Shown in pieces: positions 43,041 to 52,221 of a stretch of 64,000 nt of DNA. The DNA is from Nitrospira sp. (lineage in GTDB: Bacteria > Nitrospirota > Thermodesulfovibrionia > Thermodesulfovibrionales > Dissulfurispiraceae). Both the position numbers and the translations under genes were made by a program. The DNA lies in contig NSJL01000014.1 of assembly GCA_002634385.1 (NCBI GenBank), positions 1-64,000 of the forward strand. Reading direction: 5' to 3'. The first letter of the stretch is position 1, and each line of letters starts with the position of its first letter. The notes beneath the pieces were generated by a model. That model did not search any database. It saw only the letters and a list, made by a program, of their open reading frames with translations, and had not been told where the DNA came from.

Positions 43041-44425
43041 AAACAGCGTCTCTGTTGATCGTTGACGACGAAGAGGGCATGCGGAGAAGTCTGTCCATTC
43101 TCTTCAAGAAGGAAGGGTATCAAGTATACGAGGCGGAAAGCGGAAAGGCCGCTCTCGACTGTCTCGCCAGGCAGAAGTTCGACCTGGTCATCACGGACCT
43201 CTGCATGGATACCCTCAGCGGAACCGACGTCCTGAAACATATCAAGGAAAACCGTCTTCCGGTTCCGGTGATCATCATGACCGCATTCGGGACCATAGAG
43301 TCGGCGGTTTCCGCGATGAAAGCGGGTGCGTACGATTACATAACCAAGCCCTTTGAATACGAGGAGATCCTCCACAGGGCGGAAAGGGCCATCGGGCAGG
43401 CGGAGACCGAGAGGGAGATGAACCGGATATCCCGGGCGCGGGCGGCCTCGCCGGAAGATTTCTCCATGATCATCGGGGAGAGCCCCCTTATCAAGAGCAT
43501 AAAGGCGCAGCTGCGGAAAATAGCCGCCAACAGCCTTCCCGTCCTGATGACAGGGGAGACGGGGACGGGGAAGAACCTCTTCGCAAAGGTCATTCATCTT
43601 AACAGCCCGAGGGCGGACGGCCCGTTTCTTTCGGTAAACTGCACCTCGATTCCCGAGCATCTCCTCGAAAGCGAGCTCTTCGGCCACACAAAGGGAGCGT
43701 TCACCGGCGCCATCATGGAGAGGAAAGGGCTCTTCGAAGCGGCACACGGAGGGACCATTCTGCTCGATGAGATCGGCGATATCCCGAAGGCGATACAGGC
43801 CAAGCTCCTGGGAGTGCTCCAGGACAAGGTAATCAGGCGAGTCGGCAGTAATGAGGAGATTCCGGTCGACACACGGGTCATAGCGGCCACCAACGCCGAC
43901 CTCATCGCGGCGATAAAGAAGGGGGAATTCCGCGAAGACCTCTATTACCGGATCAATGTCCTGCGCATACACATCCCCCCCCTGCGGGAGCGAAAGGAAG
44001 ATATACCCCTCCTCTCGGAGAGCTTTCTCTCCCTGTGCGCTGCGGATCAGGAAAGAAGGGATGTCGTCGGTTTTACCGCGGAAGCTATCGACAGGCTCTA
44101 TCATTACGAGTATCCCGGAAATGTGCGGGAGCTGTACAATGTCATATGCCACGCGATTGCCGTTTCCGACTCTCCGCTTATCGGCTGCGAGGACATGCCG
44201 TCCTCCCTCCGGCTGGGCCAGGGCTGCTCGTCTGCCGGGATCGACGAGAGCGCGCCGATGGATATCAAAGAATGGGAGAGGAAGATCATTCTCCGGAGCA
44301 TCGAGAGGCATCCCAACAATCTTTCCGAAGTATGCCGGGAGCTCAAGATCGGAAGGACGACACTCTGGAGAAAGATGAAGCAGTATAGAATCGAAGCGAG
44401 CCCCTCACGGCACAAAGCCTCCTGA
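43037..44425 (+). CDS. NtrC-family sigma-54-dependent response regulator
   Basis: 462 residues: receiver domain (LLIVDDEEGMRRSL; phospho-acceptor Asp in DLVITDLCMDTLSG; YITKPFEY), AAA+ domain (TGETGTGKNLFAKVIH, the sigma-54 contact loop GAFTGA, GGTILLDEIGDIPKAIQAKLL, REDLYYRINVLRIHIPPLRER) and a C-terminal Fis-type helix-turn-helix (NNLSEVCRELKIGRTTLWRKM). Intact motifs predict activation of sigma-54 promoters. The divergence-free downstream operon at 44844 is the obvious target, although I see no convincing -24/-12 element there. Confidence 0.93.
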   Translation: MKTASLLIVDDEEGMRRSLSILFKKEGYQVYEAESGKAALDCLARQKFDLVITDLCMDTLSGTDVLKHIKENRLPVPVIIMTAFGTIESAVSAMKAGAYDYITKPFEYEEILHRAERAIGQAETEREMNRISRARAASPEDFSMIIGESPLIKSIKAQLRKIAANSLPVLMTGETGTGKNLFAKVIHLNSPRADGPFLSVNCTSIPEHLLESELFGHTKGAFTGAIMERKGLFEAAHGGTILLDEIGDIPKAIQAKLLGVLQDKVIRRVGSNEEIPVDTRVIAATNADLIAAIKKGEFREDLYYRINVLRIHIPPLRERKEDIPLLSESFLSLCAADQERRDVVGFTAEAIDRLYHYEYPGNVRELYNVICHAIAVSDSPLIGCEDMPSSLRLGQGCSSAGIDESAPMDIKEWERKIILRSIERHPNNLSEVCRELKIGRTTLWRKMKQYRIEASPSRHKAS

Positions 44426-44843
44426 CCCCCCTTCAGCAGCCCCCCTGCCGCGCCGCATCCGGTGGAGCCCTCCGGCACACCGTTCTTTCCATACTGAACA
44501 TCCCGGCTTTCCAAAATGAAAATCCGGAAACATCACTCGGCAAAAGCGGAGGGGCAGCAGGGGAAAATTGATGGCAGCCCCTCCCCGGGCCTTACCTTAT
44601 TGTTTATAAATCATTATTTCGTCCATCCCTTGCCGCAGCCGACCTTTTCCGGATCCTTCTCCTCCAGGGGAAAAGGATTGTTTCGCGGCAGGTATGCAAA
44701 TTGCTCCTTCCCCGGGAGAACGGGAAATGGGAAAGGAGGCATCCGGGATGCCGTACAACCACAGAAGGCAAAGGAGGTGAAGAGGGATACACAGGGACAG
44801 GTTGATGCCGGTTGTCCAAACAAAAAAGAGGGGAGGTAATGAA
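44426..44843. other. Long leader region before the envelope operon
   Basis: 418 bases without a convincing gene. GGAGGGGC (44548-44555) can pair with GCCCCTCC (44577-44584), possibly ending the regulator transcript. GGGAGG at 44831-44836 is the ribosome-binding site of the next gene. No clear sigma-54 (GG-N10-GC) or sigma-70 promoter was found by eye. Confidence 0.4.
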
Positions 44844-46325
44844 ATGAAGTACAGAATGCGAATCAGCTTATTGATGGTTTTCCTGGTTTTGGTCAGCTTT
44901 CCGCTGAAGTCGAATGCGATCAGCTTCGGGGATGCGTCCTTCGACGATGTATACAAAACTCTCGGAAAGTATATTTTTCTCACCCCCGGCAAGTTCGCCG
45001 GCACGGTAGCGGCGCATGATATGTCCACCGGAAAGACCCTGGCATGGATATCCTTTGTGAACTATGGTGATACGAATCCCATTATCCACCATATCGCCGC
45101 ATTCCCCTCGGAAGACCCGTACAAGGGGTTCGAGTATATCGTGAATTCACAGGGGGGGAAGAACCTTTATATCTACGGTCTGCCGACCAAGGTAAAGAAC
45201 CCGGCTGAGGGCTTCCACATCTATAAGGTCAGGTATGACGGGGTGAAAATGAACCTGGTAGAAGATGTTGCCGAGACGACCGGTCTCGCCCTCGGTGTGC
45301 ATGTAACAATCGCGCCCGATGCCCAGAAGTATGCCATCGGTGACGGTCAGAAGGATATCTTCGGCGTCTACCAGCGCGACCCGAGCAAGGTGATCACCGC
45401 TGTCCATTTCGATTGGATCCCCAATGTCAAGACAAACAAGGAGGCATGGACAGGGGGAGGAAAGCTCGTCATTAAAAAACTTCACCCGGGTTCTGACGGC
45501 AAATATGACTACGTAGGCACAAAGGGAGTGAAGATCGACTGGGAGCTTGTCCCCGGCGGCGAGCTGTATATCGAGGATGGCAAAGTAAGCGGCCCGAGAC
45601 AGCAGAATGTCTGCGCACTGGACGCCCTCGTATGGCACCCGAACGGCAAATGGGGGGTCGCTTCCCTCAGGACCATAGGAGGAGGAGTCATTTTCGATAC
45701 GACGACATGGAACCCTGTGGGGATGATATTGTCGCCCTCGAAGGTTGCCGGCGTGTATCCTCTCAAGCAGGTGGACAAAGAGACCTGGGAAATCGAGATA
45801 GACCAGGTACATTCCCCGGCCCATCAGGCCGGTTTTTCCCCTGACGGGAAACACTTTCTCCTGATGAACGGGGTAAGGGAGAATAACATAATGGTATTCG
45901 ATTCTACGAACCCCGACCCCATGAAGTGGAAGAAGAAAGCCATGGTTACCCAGCCCCACTGGAGGGGCGCATATCCCAACACCTTCCATATGGGATTCAC
46001 CCCTGATTCCAAGAAGGTCTATGTGACCCTCTGGTGGCCCTCCCCTACCCCGAACGGCGTTGCGGTAGTGGACGCGGTGAACTGGAAAGTCATCAAGGAG
46101 ATCGAGGTCGGCCCGGATGCCCATACCCTCGGCGCTACCGGTGACGGCAAGCACATCTTCGGCGTTATCAGCGGATACCAGAAGACGACATCAGGCATCT
46201 ATATCATCGATGTGAAGACCGATAAGCTGAAGGGCTTTCTTCCGAGCGGTCAGGGACACCATGACTCCGTGATCATTCCGAGAAACCTGAAAGAACTGTT
46301 GATAAGCAGAAGTCCGACCACGTAA
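44844..46325 (+). CDS. Secreted beta-propeller protein (NosZ/cytochrome-d1-propeller-like)
   Basis: 493 residues with a Sec signal peptide (RMRISLLMVFLVLVSFPLKS, cut near SNA-I) and a mature part built of propeller-type repeats (WHPNGKWGVASL, GFSPDGKHFLLMNG, GFTPDSKKVYVTLWW, GATGDGKHIFGVISG). Histidines cluster at blade starts (VHSPAHQAG, QPHWRGAYPNTFHMG, PDAHTLG, GQGHHDSV), which recalls the His-lined propeller of nitrous-oxide reductase, but there is no CuA domain and no CxxCH haem site. Function unknown; it leads the ABC/YtkA operon. GGGAGG seven bases before the ATG. Confidence 0.7.
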   Translation: MKYRMRISLLMVFLVLVSFPLKSNAISFGDASFDDVYKTLGKYIFLTPGKFAGTVAAHDMSTGKTLAWISFVNYGDTNPIIHHIAAFPSEDPYKGFEYIVNSQGGKNLYIYGLPTKVKNPAEGFHIYKVRYDGVKMNLVEDVAETTGLALGVHVTIAPDAQKYAIGDGQKDIFGVYQRDPSKVITAVHFDWIPNVKTNKEAWTGGGKLVIKKLHPGSDGKYDYVGTKGVKIDWELVPGGELYIEDGKVSGPRQQNVCALDALVWHPNGKWGVASLRTIGGGVIFDTTTWNPVGMILSPSKVAGVYPLKQVDKETWEIEIDQVHSPAHQAGFSPDGKHFLLMNGVRENNIMVFDSTNPDPMKWKKKAMVTQPHWRGAYPNTFHMGFTPDSKKVYVTLWWPSPTPNGVAVVDAVNWKVIKEIEVGPDAHTLGATGDGKHIFGVISGYQKTTSGIYIIDVKTDKLKGFLPSGQGHHDSVIIPRNLKELLISRSPTT

Positions 46326-46344
46326 TAGCACGATGCAGGCACCT

Positions 46345-46378
46345 CCTCTGCCTCCCACTGTTGTACGGGAGGCAGAGG
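46345..46378 (+). promoter_or_regulatory. Perfect intercistronic hairpin after the propeller gene
   Basis: CCTCTGCCTCCC (46345-46356) and GGGAGGCAGAGG (46367-46378), a 12-base-pair stem with loop ACTGTTGTAC. No T-tract follows, so partial termination or mRNA stabilisation, giving more of the propeller protein than of the transporter, is likely. Confidence 0.6.
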
Positions 46379-46407
46379 GACCCTTTACCCTATGGAAAGG
46401 CAATCAT

Positions 46408-47619
46408 ATGAATATATCGCTCTTATTCCTTTCTCTGCAGAACCTGATGCGGAGGACTTTCAGGACCTCCGCGCTGCTCCTTGCCATCGCCATCGTAAGC
46501 GGCGCCATCTTCTCCACCACGACATTGATGTGGGGGGTCAACAGCAGCCTGAAACGGGGACTTTCCAAATTCGGGGCGGACCTCCTGGCCGTACCGAAGG
46601 GCTCCATGGTAAGCATGAAGTCGGCCCTGCTCACCGGCGAGCCGTCCCTCTTTTATATGGAAAGGGATATCATGCAGACAATAGCCGGTATAAAAGGTGT
46701 CAAGAAGGTTTCCCCCCAACTGTTCCTCACCAGCGTCGAGGGCACCTGCTGCATAATGGGCAACGCCTTCCTCATCGGGTTCGATCCGGAGAGCGATTTT
46801 ACCGTCCTGCCATGGATAGAAGAGAAGATGGGACGGCCCCTCCGGGAGGACGACGTCATTGTCGGCGGCGCCAACGCCTACGCCCCCGGGGACAAAATCT
46901 TTTTTTACGGGCAGAACTTTACCGTATACGGAAAACTCGGAAGGACCGGTGTCGGGCTGTATGACAACGCCCTCTTCATCACGATGGAGAGGGCCTATTC
47001 CATGGCGGAGGAATCGCACAAGACCCCCGGCGTCGTGCCCCTGAAACTGGTGCGCGGCCAGATATCCGCCGCACTGGTGCAAACGGACATGGGAGCGAAA
47101 CTTCCGTATATATCTTTTACCATAAGCAAAGACCCGAACATAAAAGTGATCACCGCCGGAAATATCATCACCTCCGTCCGGCAGAACCTCGTGGCGCTGT
47201 TCGGAAGCACCCTTATCCTGAGTGTAGTCCTGATCATCGCGAACGCCCTGATGATAAGCGCCATCTTCTCCACCATCGTCAATGAACGGAAGAGGGAGCT
47301 GGGACTCCTGCGGGCGATCGGGGCGAGAAAGGTCTCCATCTTCAGGCTGATCGTCTACGAGGCCGCATTATTGACCAGCGCCGGCGGAGTCCTGGGTGTT
47401 ATCGTCGGGATCGTCATCATGCGCGTCTACCAGCGCACGATACTCTTCAACCTCAAGGAGCTCAACATGCCGTATCTCTGGCCGCCCGTGTCTTCCATCG
47501 TCGTGCTGGCGTGCATCGCCATAGGCGCCGCCGTCCTGGTAGGAGTGGGCGGCGCCTTTTACCCGGCGGTGAAAGGGAGCAAGTTACCACCGTACGACGC
47601 CATAAGGGCGGGCGAGTAG
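46408..47619 (+). CDS. FtsX/MacB-type ABC transporter permease 1
   Basis: 403 residues: one N-terminal TM helix (about 15-35), a periplasmic domain and three C-terminal TM helices with VNERKRELGLLRAIGARKVSI, the FtsX-domain signature. The extracytoplasmic part contains FGADLLAVPKGSMVS and TCCIMGNAFLIGFDPESDFT; I recall this paired-cysteine wording in permeases linked to iron/heavy-metal or thiol systems, but this is unchecked. The ATG at 46408 starts right before the first TM helix. Partner ATPase follows after nine bases. Confidence 0.85.
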   Translation: MNISLLFLSLQNLMRRTFRTSALLLAIAIVSGAIFSTTTLMWGVNSSLKRGLSKFGADLLAVPKGSMVSMKSALLTGEPSLFYMERDIMQTIAGIKGVKKVSPQLFLTSVEGTCCIMGNAFLIGFDPESDFTVLPWIEEKMGRPLREDDVIVGGANAYAPGDKIFFYGQNFTVYGKLGRTGVGLYDNALFITMERAYSMAEESHKTPGVVPLKLVRGQISAALVQTDMGAKLPYISFTISKDPNIKVITAGNIITSVRQNLVALFGSTLILSVVLIIANALMISAIFSTIVNERKRELGLLRAIGARKVSIFRLIVYEAALLTSAGGVLGVIVGIVIMRVYQRTILFNLKELNMPYLWPPVSSIVVLACIAIGAAVLVGVGGAFYPAVKGSKLPPYDAIRAGE

Positions 47620-47628
47620 AGGAGCGCA

Positions 47629-48306
47629 ATGATACAGATACGGGACATCTGGAAGGTGTATGATGTCGGAGACCAGAAAATAGAGGCGCTGCGGTCCGTC
47701 ACCCTGGAGATAGAGCGGGGAAGCTTCGTCTCCATCGTGGGGCACTCCGGGTCGGGCAAGACCACGCTCCTGAGTGTGCTGGGCGGGCTGACGAAGCCGA
47801 CACGGGGGAGCGTCCTGATCGAGGGGATCGATATATGGGGGCTCGACGATAAAGAGCTTTCCTCCTTCAGAAACGAAAAGATCGGCTTTATCTTCCAGTT
47901 CGCAAGCCTTCTGCCGACCCTGAGGGTCATCGACAACGTATCACTTCCCATCATCTTCAGCAGCAGGATGAACGGGCGGGGAAGGAGGGACGTTTACGCG
48001 TATGCCGGGGAAATACTCTCCACCCTCGGGCTTTCACACAAGCTGAATGCGTTCCCGTCCGAACTCTCAGGGGGCCAGCAGAGACGGGTCGCCATCGCAC
48101 GGGCGTTTATCAACAGGCCCTCCATCATCGTCGCCGATGAGCCGACAGGAGATCTGGATGCGCAGAACGAGGCCGAAGTGATGGAGTTCTTCTCACGCGT
48201 TAACGAACAGGAGAAGACAACCTTCCTGCTGGTCACCCATAACCTGGACCTGGCGAAAATGACGGACAGGGTATTTCATATGAGAGACGGGGTGCTCCTC
48301 GATTGA
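47629..48306 (+). CDS. ABC transporter ATPase 1 (MacB/LolD type)
   Basis: 225 residues: Walker A SIVGHSGSGKTTLLSVLGGL, Q-loop IGFIFQFASLLPTL, signature ELSGGQQRRVAIARAF, Walker B SIIVADEPTGDLDAQ. This small ATPase type works with FtsX-domain permeases in mechanotransmission rather than bulk transport. Pairs with the permease at 46408. Confidence 0.9.
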   Translation: MIQIRDIWKVYDVGDQKIEALRSVTLEIERGSFVSIVGHSGSGKTTLLSVLGGLTKPTRGSVLIEGIDIWGLDDKELSSFRNEKIGFIFQFASLLPTLRVIDNVSLPIIFSSRMNGRGRRDVYAYAGEILSTLGLSHKLNAFPSELSGGQQRRVAIARAFINRPSIIVADEPTGDLDAQNEAEVMEFFSRVNEQEKTTFLLVTHNLDLAKMTDRVFHMRDGVLLD

Positions 48307-48419
48307 ACGATACAGTGCAAAGAGGGTGGACATATGCCGGTTGGGGTTCAGGAAGGCTCTTCCTGCCCTCTGCGTCTTCAGCGCCCTCTGCGGTGAAGCT
48401 TTTTCACAGGAGGTAGTAC

Positions 48420-49634
48420 ATGAGAATTTACCAGGTCGCCCTGAAAGAGATCCGCAAAAGAAAAATCAGGACCCTCTATACCTCTTTCGGGATCGCCGTA
48501 GCGGTCTCCATGCTGATATCCGTGATGATCACCGCCTCGTCGGGCCAGAAAGAGGTCTTCAATGTCATCGCGCGGTACGGACACAGTCTGACGATCGTGC
48601 CGGTGGACACCAGTTCCCAGCAGAGCCTGAAAACTTTCGGAATCGGTACGGGGTCCTACATACCGGAAAAGGACCTGCCCGATATCGAGAAAGTCTACCA
48701 GGACGCGATCATTGCGGGGTGGGAAAAGATGGGAGCGTTGATTTTCCAGGAGGGGACGATAGGGGGAGGCGCGTTCCCGCCCCCCACGTTCGCGCCGCGG
48801 CTTTACGAGGAGACGACCGTGAAGGGCAAAGAGGTCATTGCCGGCGGGGTGAACCTCACCAAGGAACTGGTCGCACGGTTCTGGTGGGACATTGCGGAAG
48901 GGAGATTCATGGAGCACGAGGATGAGGCGGTTATCGGCCGGCTGTTCGCCACGGTTACCGGGACGAAGACGGGGGATATGCTCGATATCGGGAAGAGCAG
49001 GTTCCGGGTGGTCGGCATCCTGAATGAGACGGACTCCCCGGACGATTACATGGTGTTCACGACCCTCAAAGCATGCCAGACGACTTTCGGGAAGCAGGGC
49101 AAGGTTTCGATGATAAACGTCAGGGCCATGTGCCCCAAATGCCCGGTGGGAGAGGCCGCGGTGGAGATCAACAAGAAAATACTCGGGGTGAGGGCCACCT
49201 CCCAGATGGAGATCGCCACCGCCCAGTCCCAGATATTCCAGAAGACCACCGCCCTGATCGTGAGCTTCGTCGTCGCCTCCCTCATCATAAGCTGCATCGG
49301 GGTCTTCAATATCATTATGGGATCGATCCACAGCAGGATGCGGGAGATCGGGCTCCTCAAAGCCCTGGGCGCGTCAAAAGGCCAGCTCGTCAGGTTCTTT
49401 CTCTATGAGGCAATCCTGATAGGCATTACCGGGGGGATCATCGGCTTTGTCCTGGGAAGCGCGCTGTCGCATGTCGTCGGGCCAATCCTCTTCAAGGACA
49501 TCGTCATACAGATCAGCCCCCGCTTCCTGGCGATAGCGGTGCTGCTCGGTACGGTGGCAACCATCCTGGCCAGCATTTATCCGGCGCTCTACGCCTCGAA
49601 GATCAGGGTTACGGAGGCTTTCAAGTCTTTATAA
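48420..49634 (+). CDS. FtsX/MacB-type ABC transporter permease 2
   Basis: 404 residues: KEIRKRKIRTLYTSFGIAV with TM1, a periplasmic domain ending in a Cys pair (MCPKCPVGEAAVEI), and three C-terminal TM helices with IHSRMREIGLLKALGASKGQL. It is a diverged relative of permease 1; the operon thus encodes two complete FtsX-type modules. AGGAGG lies just before the ATG. The 113-base gap upstream has a small AGGAAG/CTTCCT hairpin and no gene. Confidence 0.87.
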   Translation: MRIYQVALKEIRKRKIRTLYTSFGIAVAVSMLISVMITASSGQKEVFNVIARYGHSLTIVPVDTSSQQSLKTFGIGTGSYIPEKDLPDIEKVYQDAIIAGWEKMGALIFQEGTIGGGAFPPPTFAPRLYEETTVKGKEVIAGGVNLTKELVARFWWDIAEGRFMEHEDEAVIGRLFATVTGTKTGDMLDIGKSRFRVVGILNETDSPDDYMVFTTLKACQTTFGKQGKVSMINVRAMCPKCPVGEAAVEINKKILGVRATSQMEIATAQSQIFQKTTALIVSFVVASLIISCIGVFNIIMGSIHSRMREIGLLKALGASKGQLVRFFLYEAILIGITGGIIGFVLGSALSHVVGPILFKDIVIQISPRFLAIAVLLGTVATILASIYPALYASKIRVTEAFKSL

Positions 49635-49644
49635 AGGGGGAATT

Positions 49645-50367
49645 ATGAACAACAGCTCCATTGCGGACCTGCGAACCGTATCCAAGAAATACACCATGGG
49701 CGAATCCGAAGTCTTCGCCCTGAAAGGGCTGCAGCTGAGGATAGAGCGAAAAGAATACATCGCCATTATGGGGCCGAGCGGATCGGGCAAGTCGACGCTC
49801 CTGAATATCCTGGGGGGAATCGATATCCCGTCCGGGGGAGAGGTCTATCTGGACGGGAAGAGAATAGACAACCTCAGTGAGAAAGCCCTCCTCGAAGCAC
49901 GGCGAAAGACGGTGACATATATCTTCCAGGAAGCCAGGCTGCTCTCCTCGCTGAGCGCCCTCGAAAATGTGCTACTGCCCCTGGCTTTCCGCAATTCCGG
50001 CTCGGCAGGGTCGAAGGCAAAAGAACGTGCCCGGCTCATGCTCGAAAAGGTGGGGCTGGGGAAAAGGGCCTACCACCTTCCCCACCAGCTCAGCGGAGGC
50101 GAAGCGCAGAGGGTCAGTATCGCCCGGGCCCTGATGTGCGACCCTCTGCTGATACTCGCCGATGAGCCGACGGGGAACCTCGATACGAAGACCGGGGAAG
50201 AGATCATGAGTCTTTTCGGGCAGCTGAACAGTGAGGGGCTGACCATCGTGATGGTCACCCACGACCCCCAGAAGGCAAGCCACGCAAAACGCATCATCAG
50301 GCTCAGGGATGGCGAGGTGGTCGAGGACTCTTATAACCACAAATACGGCGTTTGCGCAGTGGATTAG
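49645..50367 (+). CDS. ABC transporter ATPase 2 (MacB/LolD type)
   Basis: 240 residues: Walker [39 protein letters not shown], signature [16 protein letters not shown], Walker [16 protein letters not shown]-loop VTHDP. Pairs with permease 2, ten bases upstream. Its TAG stop is the first three bases of a MITE-A end, and the same remnant makes the whole junction to the next gene. Confidence 0.9.
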   Translation: MNNSSIADLRTVSKKYTMGESEVFALKGLQLRIERKEYIAIMGPSGSGKSTLLNILGGIDIPSGGEVYLDGKRIDNLSEKALLEARRKTVTYIFQEARLLSSLSALENVLLPLAFRNSGSAGSKAKERARLMLEKVGLGKRAYHLPHQLSGGEAQRVSIARALMCDPLLILADEPTGNLDTKTGEEIMSLFGQLNSEGLTIVMVTHDPQKASHAKRIIRLRDGEVVEDSYNHKYGVCAVD

Positions 50368-50378
50368 GGTGTATATGG
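50364..50378 (+). mobile_element. MITE-A end fragment forming a gene junction
   Basis: TTAGGGTGTATATGG matches the first 11-12 bases of MITE-A. Its TAG is the ATPase stop and its ATATGG holds the start codon of the next gene. Confidence 0.45.
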
Positions 50379-50920
50379 TCCGGGGAAAGACGATACAATC
50401 GGTTGTCTGCCGGTGCGCCATCGTGAGCGCCCTGGGAATTGCCCTTGTCGCGGCAGAGGCCTTCGCAAAGGACGGTCAACCCGTAAGGGAATACGGCGGC
50501 GACGCGGTAGCGGTGGAAGTCACTGCGATATCCCCTCTCGGAGGAACCACCTACCGGATAGAGATATCGCTGACCAACAAGTCATCGGAAGGGGTATACC
50601 TGAGGAACTTTGAGAAAAAATTCTTCCTCCAGACCGATACAGGGTGGAGGCCTTTGCAGAGTGCAGACCCCCAGGGTGCGTCCGCTACCGCGAAGCGTTA
50701 CCTGCCTGCCGGGGCAGGACAGAGAATCGACAGCCTTGTCGATATCCCGTTGCATATGCCGGACACCTTCAGGACCTATGAGGGTGATATATCGCTCCTT
50801 TTTGCCTGCAGTGTGCAGTCCGCCATGCGCCCCGATGCAGAGGTCCGCCGCAAAGACTGCGAGTTCTACTATTGGGTAACGCCCATGACCGACAAATGGA
50901 TCCACCGGGAGGGAATGTGA
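50375..50920 (+). CDS. Secreted hypothetical protein of the envelope operon
   Basis: 181 residues: signal peptide (about 1-31, hydrophobic IVSALGIALVAAEAFA), then a beta-rich domain (VAVEVTAISPLGGTTYRIEI, SLTNKSSEGVYLRNFEKKFF, RIDSLVDIPLHMPDTF) that looks like an immunoglobulin-type fold. Three cysteines late in the protein (FACSVQ, KDCEFYYW). Not recognised. Its start lies in a MITE-A remnant directly after the ATPase stop, and its stop overlaps the next gene's GTG, so it is cotranslated with both neighbours. Confidence 0.75.
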   Translation: MVRGKTIQSVVCRCAIVSALGIALVAAEAFAKDGQPVREYGGDAVAVEVTAISPLGGTTYRIEISLTNKSSEGVYLRNFEKKFFLQTDTGWRPLQSADPQGASATAKRYLPAGAGQRIDSLVDIPLHMPDTFRTYEGDISLLFACSVQSAMRPDAEVRRKDCEFYYWVTPMTDKWIHREGM

Positions 50921-51498
50921 AGAGCGCTACGCTGAAGAGATACAGGATACCCTTTCTTGTGACGGGAATCGTTCTGGCGCTGGTATTCCTCGACTTTTTT
51001 GTCGGGTACCGTCAGGATAAAATCCTGGAAGAACGGAAGGCTCAGAAGAAGAGGGTGGAGAGGCTGGCGTGGTACCTCGAAAGGACCAACATCGAGGACA
51101 TCTTCTACACGGGGGAAGGCGGGCGTTACACAATGAAGCTCAAATACGAAAACGTGCGGCCCGATGAGGAGATGTGGATCATGGTCTTTTCCATCAAGGC
51201 GTTTGTGCAGGTGGGTACCCTATGGAGAGAGCTCTCGGTGAATGATATGAGGATGAAACGCGGCGATTATTCGGTGGAGCGGCTGAAAGACCCGCTTACC
51301 ATGACCGTTACTTTCGATATGCCGTTTACGGACTATCAGGAATTGATGCCGGGGTATATGCATATGAAGATCAACAACCTCTCGTATATATCGGCGGAAG
51401 CGGTGGCAAAAGAGGATATCATCGAGAAAAACGAGGATGTCTTCATCTACGTAAGCACGGAAAAGAAAAAGGGGAAGGTAAAGACCCTCCTCCGGTAG
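50917..51498 (+). CDS. Membrane-anchored hypothetical protein, paralogue 1
   Basis: 193 residues: N-terminal TM helix (about 10-29; IPFLVTGIVLALVFLDFFVG) followed by YRQDKILEERKAQKKRVERLAWYL and a beta-rich extracytoplasmic domain with FVQVGTLWREL and ELMPGYMHMKINNLSYI. Not a family I recognise. It is a clear paralogue of the following gene. The GTG at 50917 is chosen because GGAGGG lies about three to four bases upstream and it directly precedes the TM helix. Confidence 0.78.
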   Translation: MKSATLKRYRIPFLVTGIVLALVFLDFFVGYRQDKILEERKAQKKRVERLAWYLERTNIEDIFYTGEGGRYTMKLKYENVRPDEEMWIMVFSIKAFVQVGTLWRELSVNDMRMKRGDYSVERLKDPLTMTVTFDMPFTDYQELMPGYMHMKINNLSYISAEAVAKEDIIEKNEDVFIYVSTEKKKGKVKTLLR

Positions 51499-51560
51499 AA
51501 GGGGAACAAGGAATGCGGAGACGGCATGTTTGACGCAGAACCTTGCATAACAGGCATCGC

Positions 51561-52175
51561 ATGAGGAAGAGAAAATACACGATAGCGGCCGGGATTCTCC
51601 TGTTCCTGGTCTCCGCCCTGGCACTGGACTATGCGGTCGGGTACAAGCAGAACAGGCTGCTGCACGAAAAAGCCGCCATGAAGAAGAAGATGGAACAACT
51701 CGCATGGTACACCCTCAGGGCCGAGGTCAAGCGGGTGGAGTACATCAAGGACAAATACAGGATTACCATCAGATACGAAAACGCATTCCCCGAAGAGGCC
51801 CTGTATTTCATGACCCCGCAGCTGCGGTGTTTCATCCAGGTAGGGACGCTGTGGAAAGAGGTTCCCCTCCTTCCCCCGGAGAGGGGGGGAGGAGAGTCCG
51901 CGGTGACCAGGCTTGACGGAGAGAAAAACATCGATATGCTGGTCGAGGTGCCCTTCAGGAACTTTGAGGAGGTCCTTCCGGGATACATGCATGTGCGGAT
52001 AAACAGCATGAGCTATATCGCATCGGATGCCCTCTCCAAAGAGGATATCGTCGAGAAGAATGAGGACTTCTATATCTACCTGAAACCCTACTATGCACGG
52101 GACGACGAGATGCTGAAGAAGTATACGTTTACCAACAACGAAGTTCCCGTTTTCATCCCGATGCCGCCCCACTGA
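51561..52175 (+). CDS. Membrane-anchored hypothetical protein, paralogue 2
   Basis: 204 residues with the same plan as paralogue 1: TM helix (about 7-27), YKQNRLLHEKAAMKKKMEQLAWYT, CFIQVGTLWKEV, VLPGYMHVRINSMSYIASDA, KEDIVEKNEDFYIY, plus a C-terminal extension of about 30 residues. A single cysteine precedes FIQVGTLW. The pair probably forms a heteromer in the envelope together with the FtsX-type transporters. ATG at 51561 preferred over an upstream TTG. Confidence 0.78.
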   Translation: MRKRKYTIAAGILLFLVSALALDYAVGYKQNRLLHEKAAMKKKMEQLAWYTLRAEVKRVEYIKDKYRITIRYENAFPEEALYFMTPQLRCFIQVGTLWKEVPLLPPERGGGESAVTRLDGEKNIDMLVEVPFRNFEEVLPGYMHVRINSMSYIASDALSKEDIVEKNEDFYIYLKPYYARDDEMLKKYTFTNNEVPVFIPMPPH

Positions 52176-52221
52176 GGGGAATGAGTTCATCGAAAAACAT
52201 GTATTCCGGAAGGAGGTGCAG

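Noticed and set aside
44516-44839. 107-codon frame in the leader of the propeller gene
   Set aside because: Basic, low-complexity composition, no ribosome-binding site, no domain resemblance; overlaps the ribosome-binding site of the propeller gene.
44426-44843. Sigma-54 promoter expected for the NtrC-regulated operon
   Set aside because: Checked GGC-containing sites (around 44472, 44573 and 44696); none has GG and GC dinucleotides ten bases apart in a good context.
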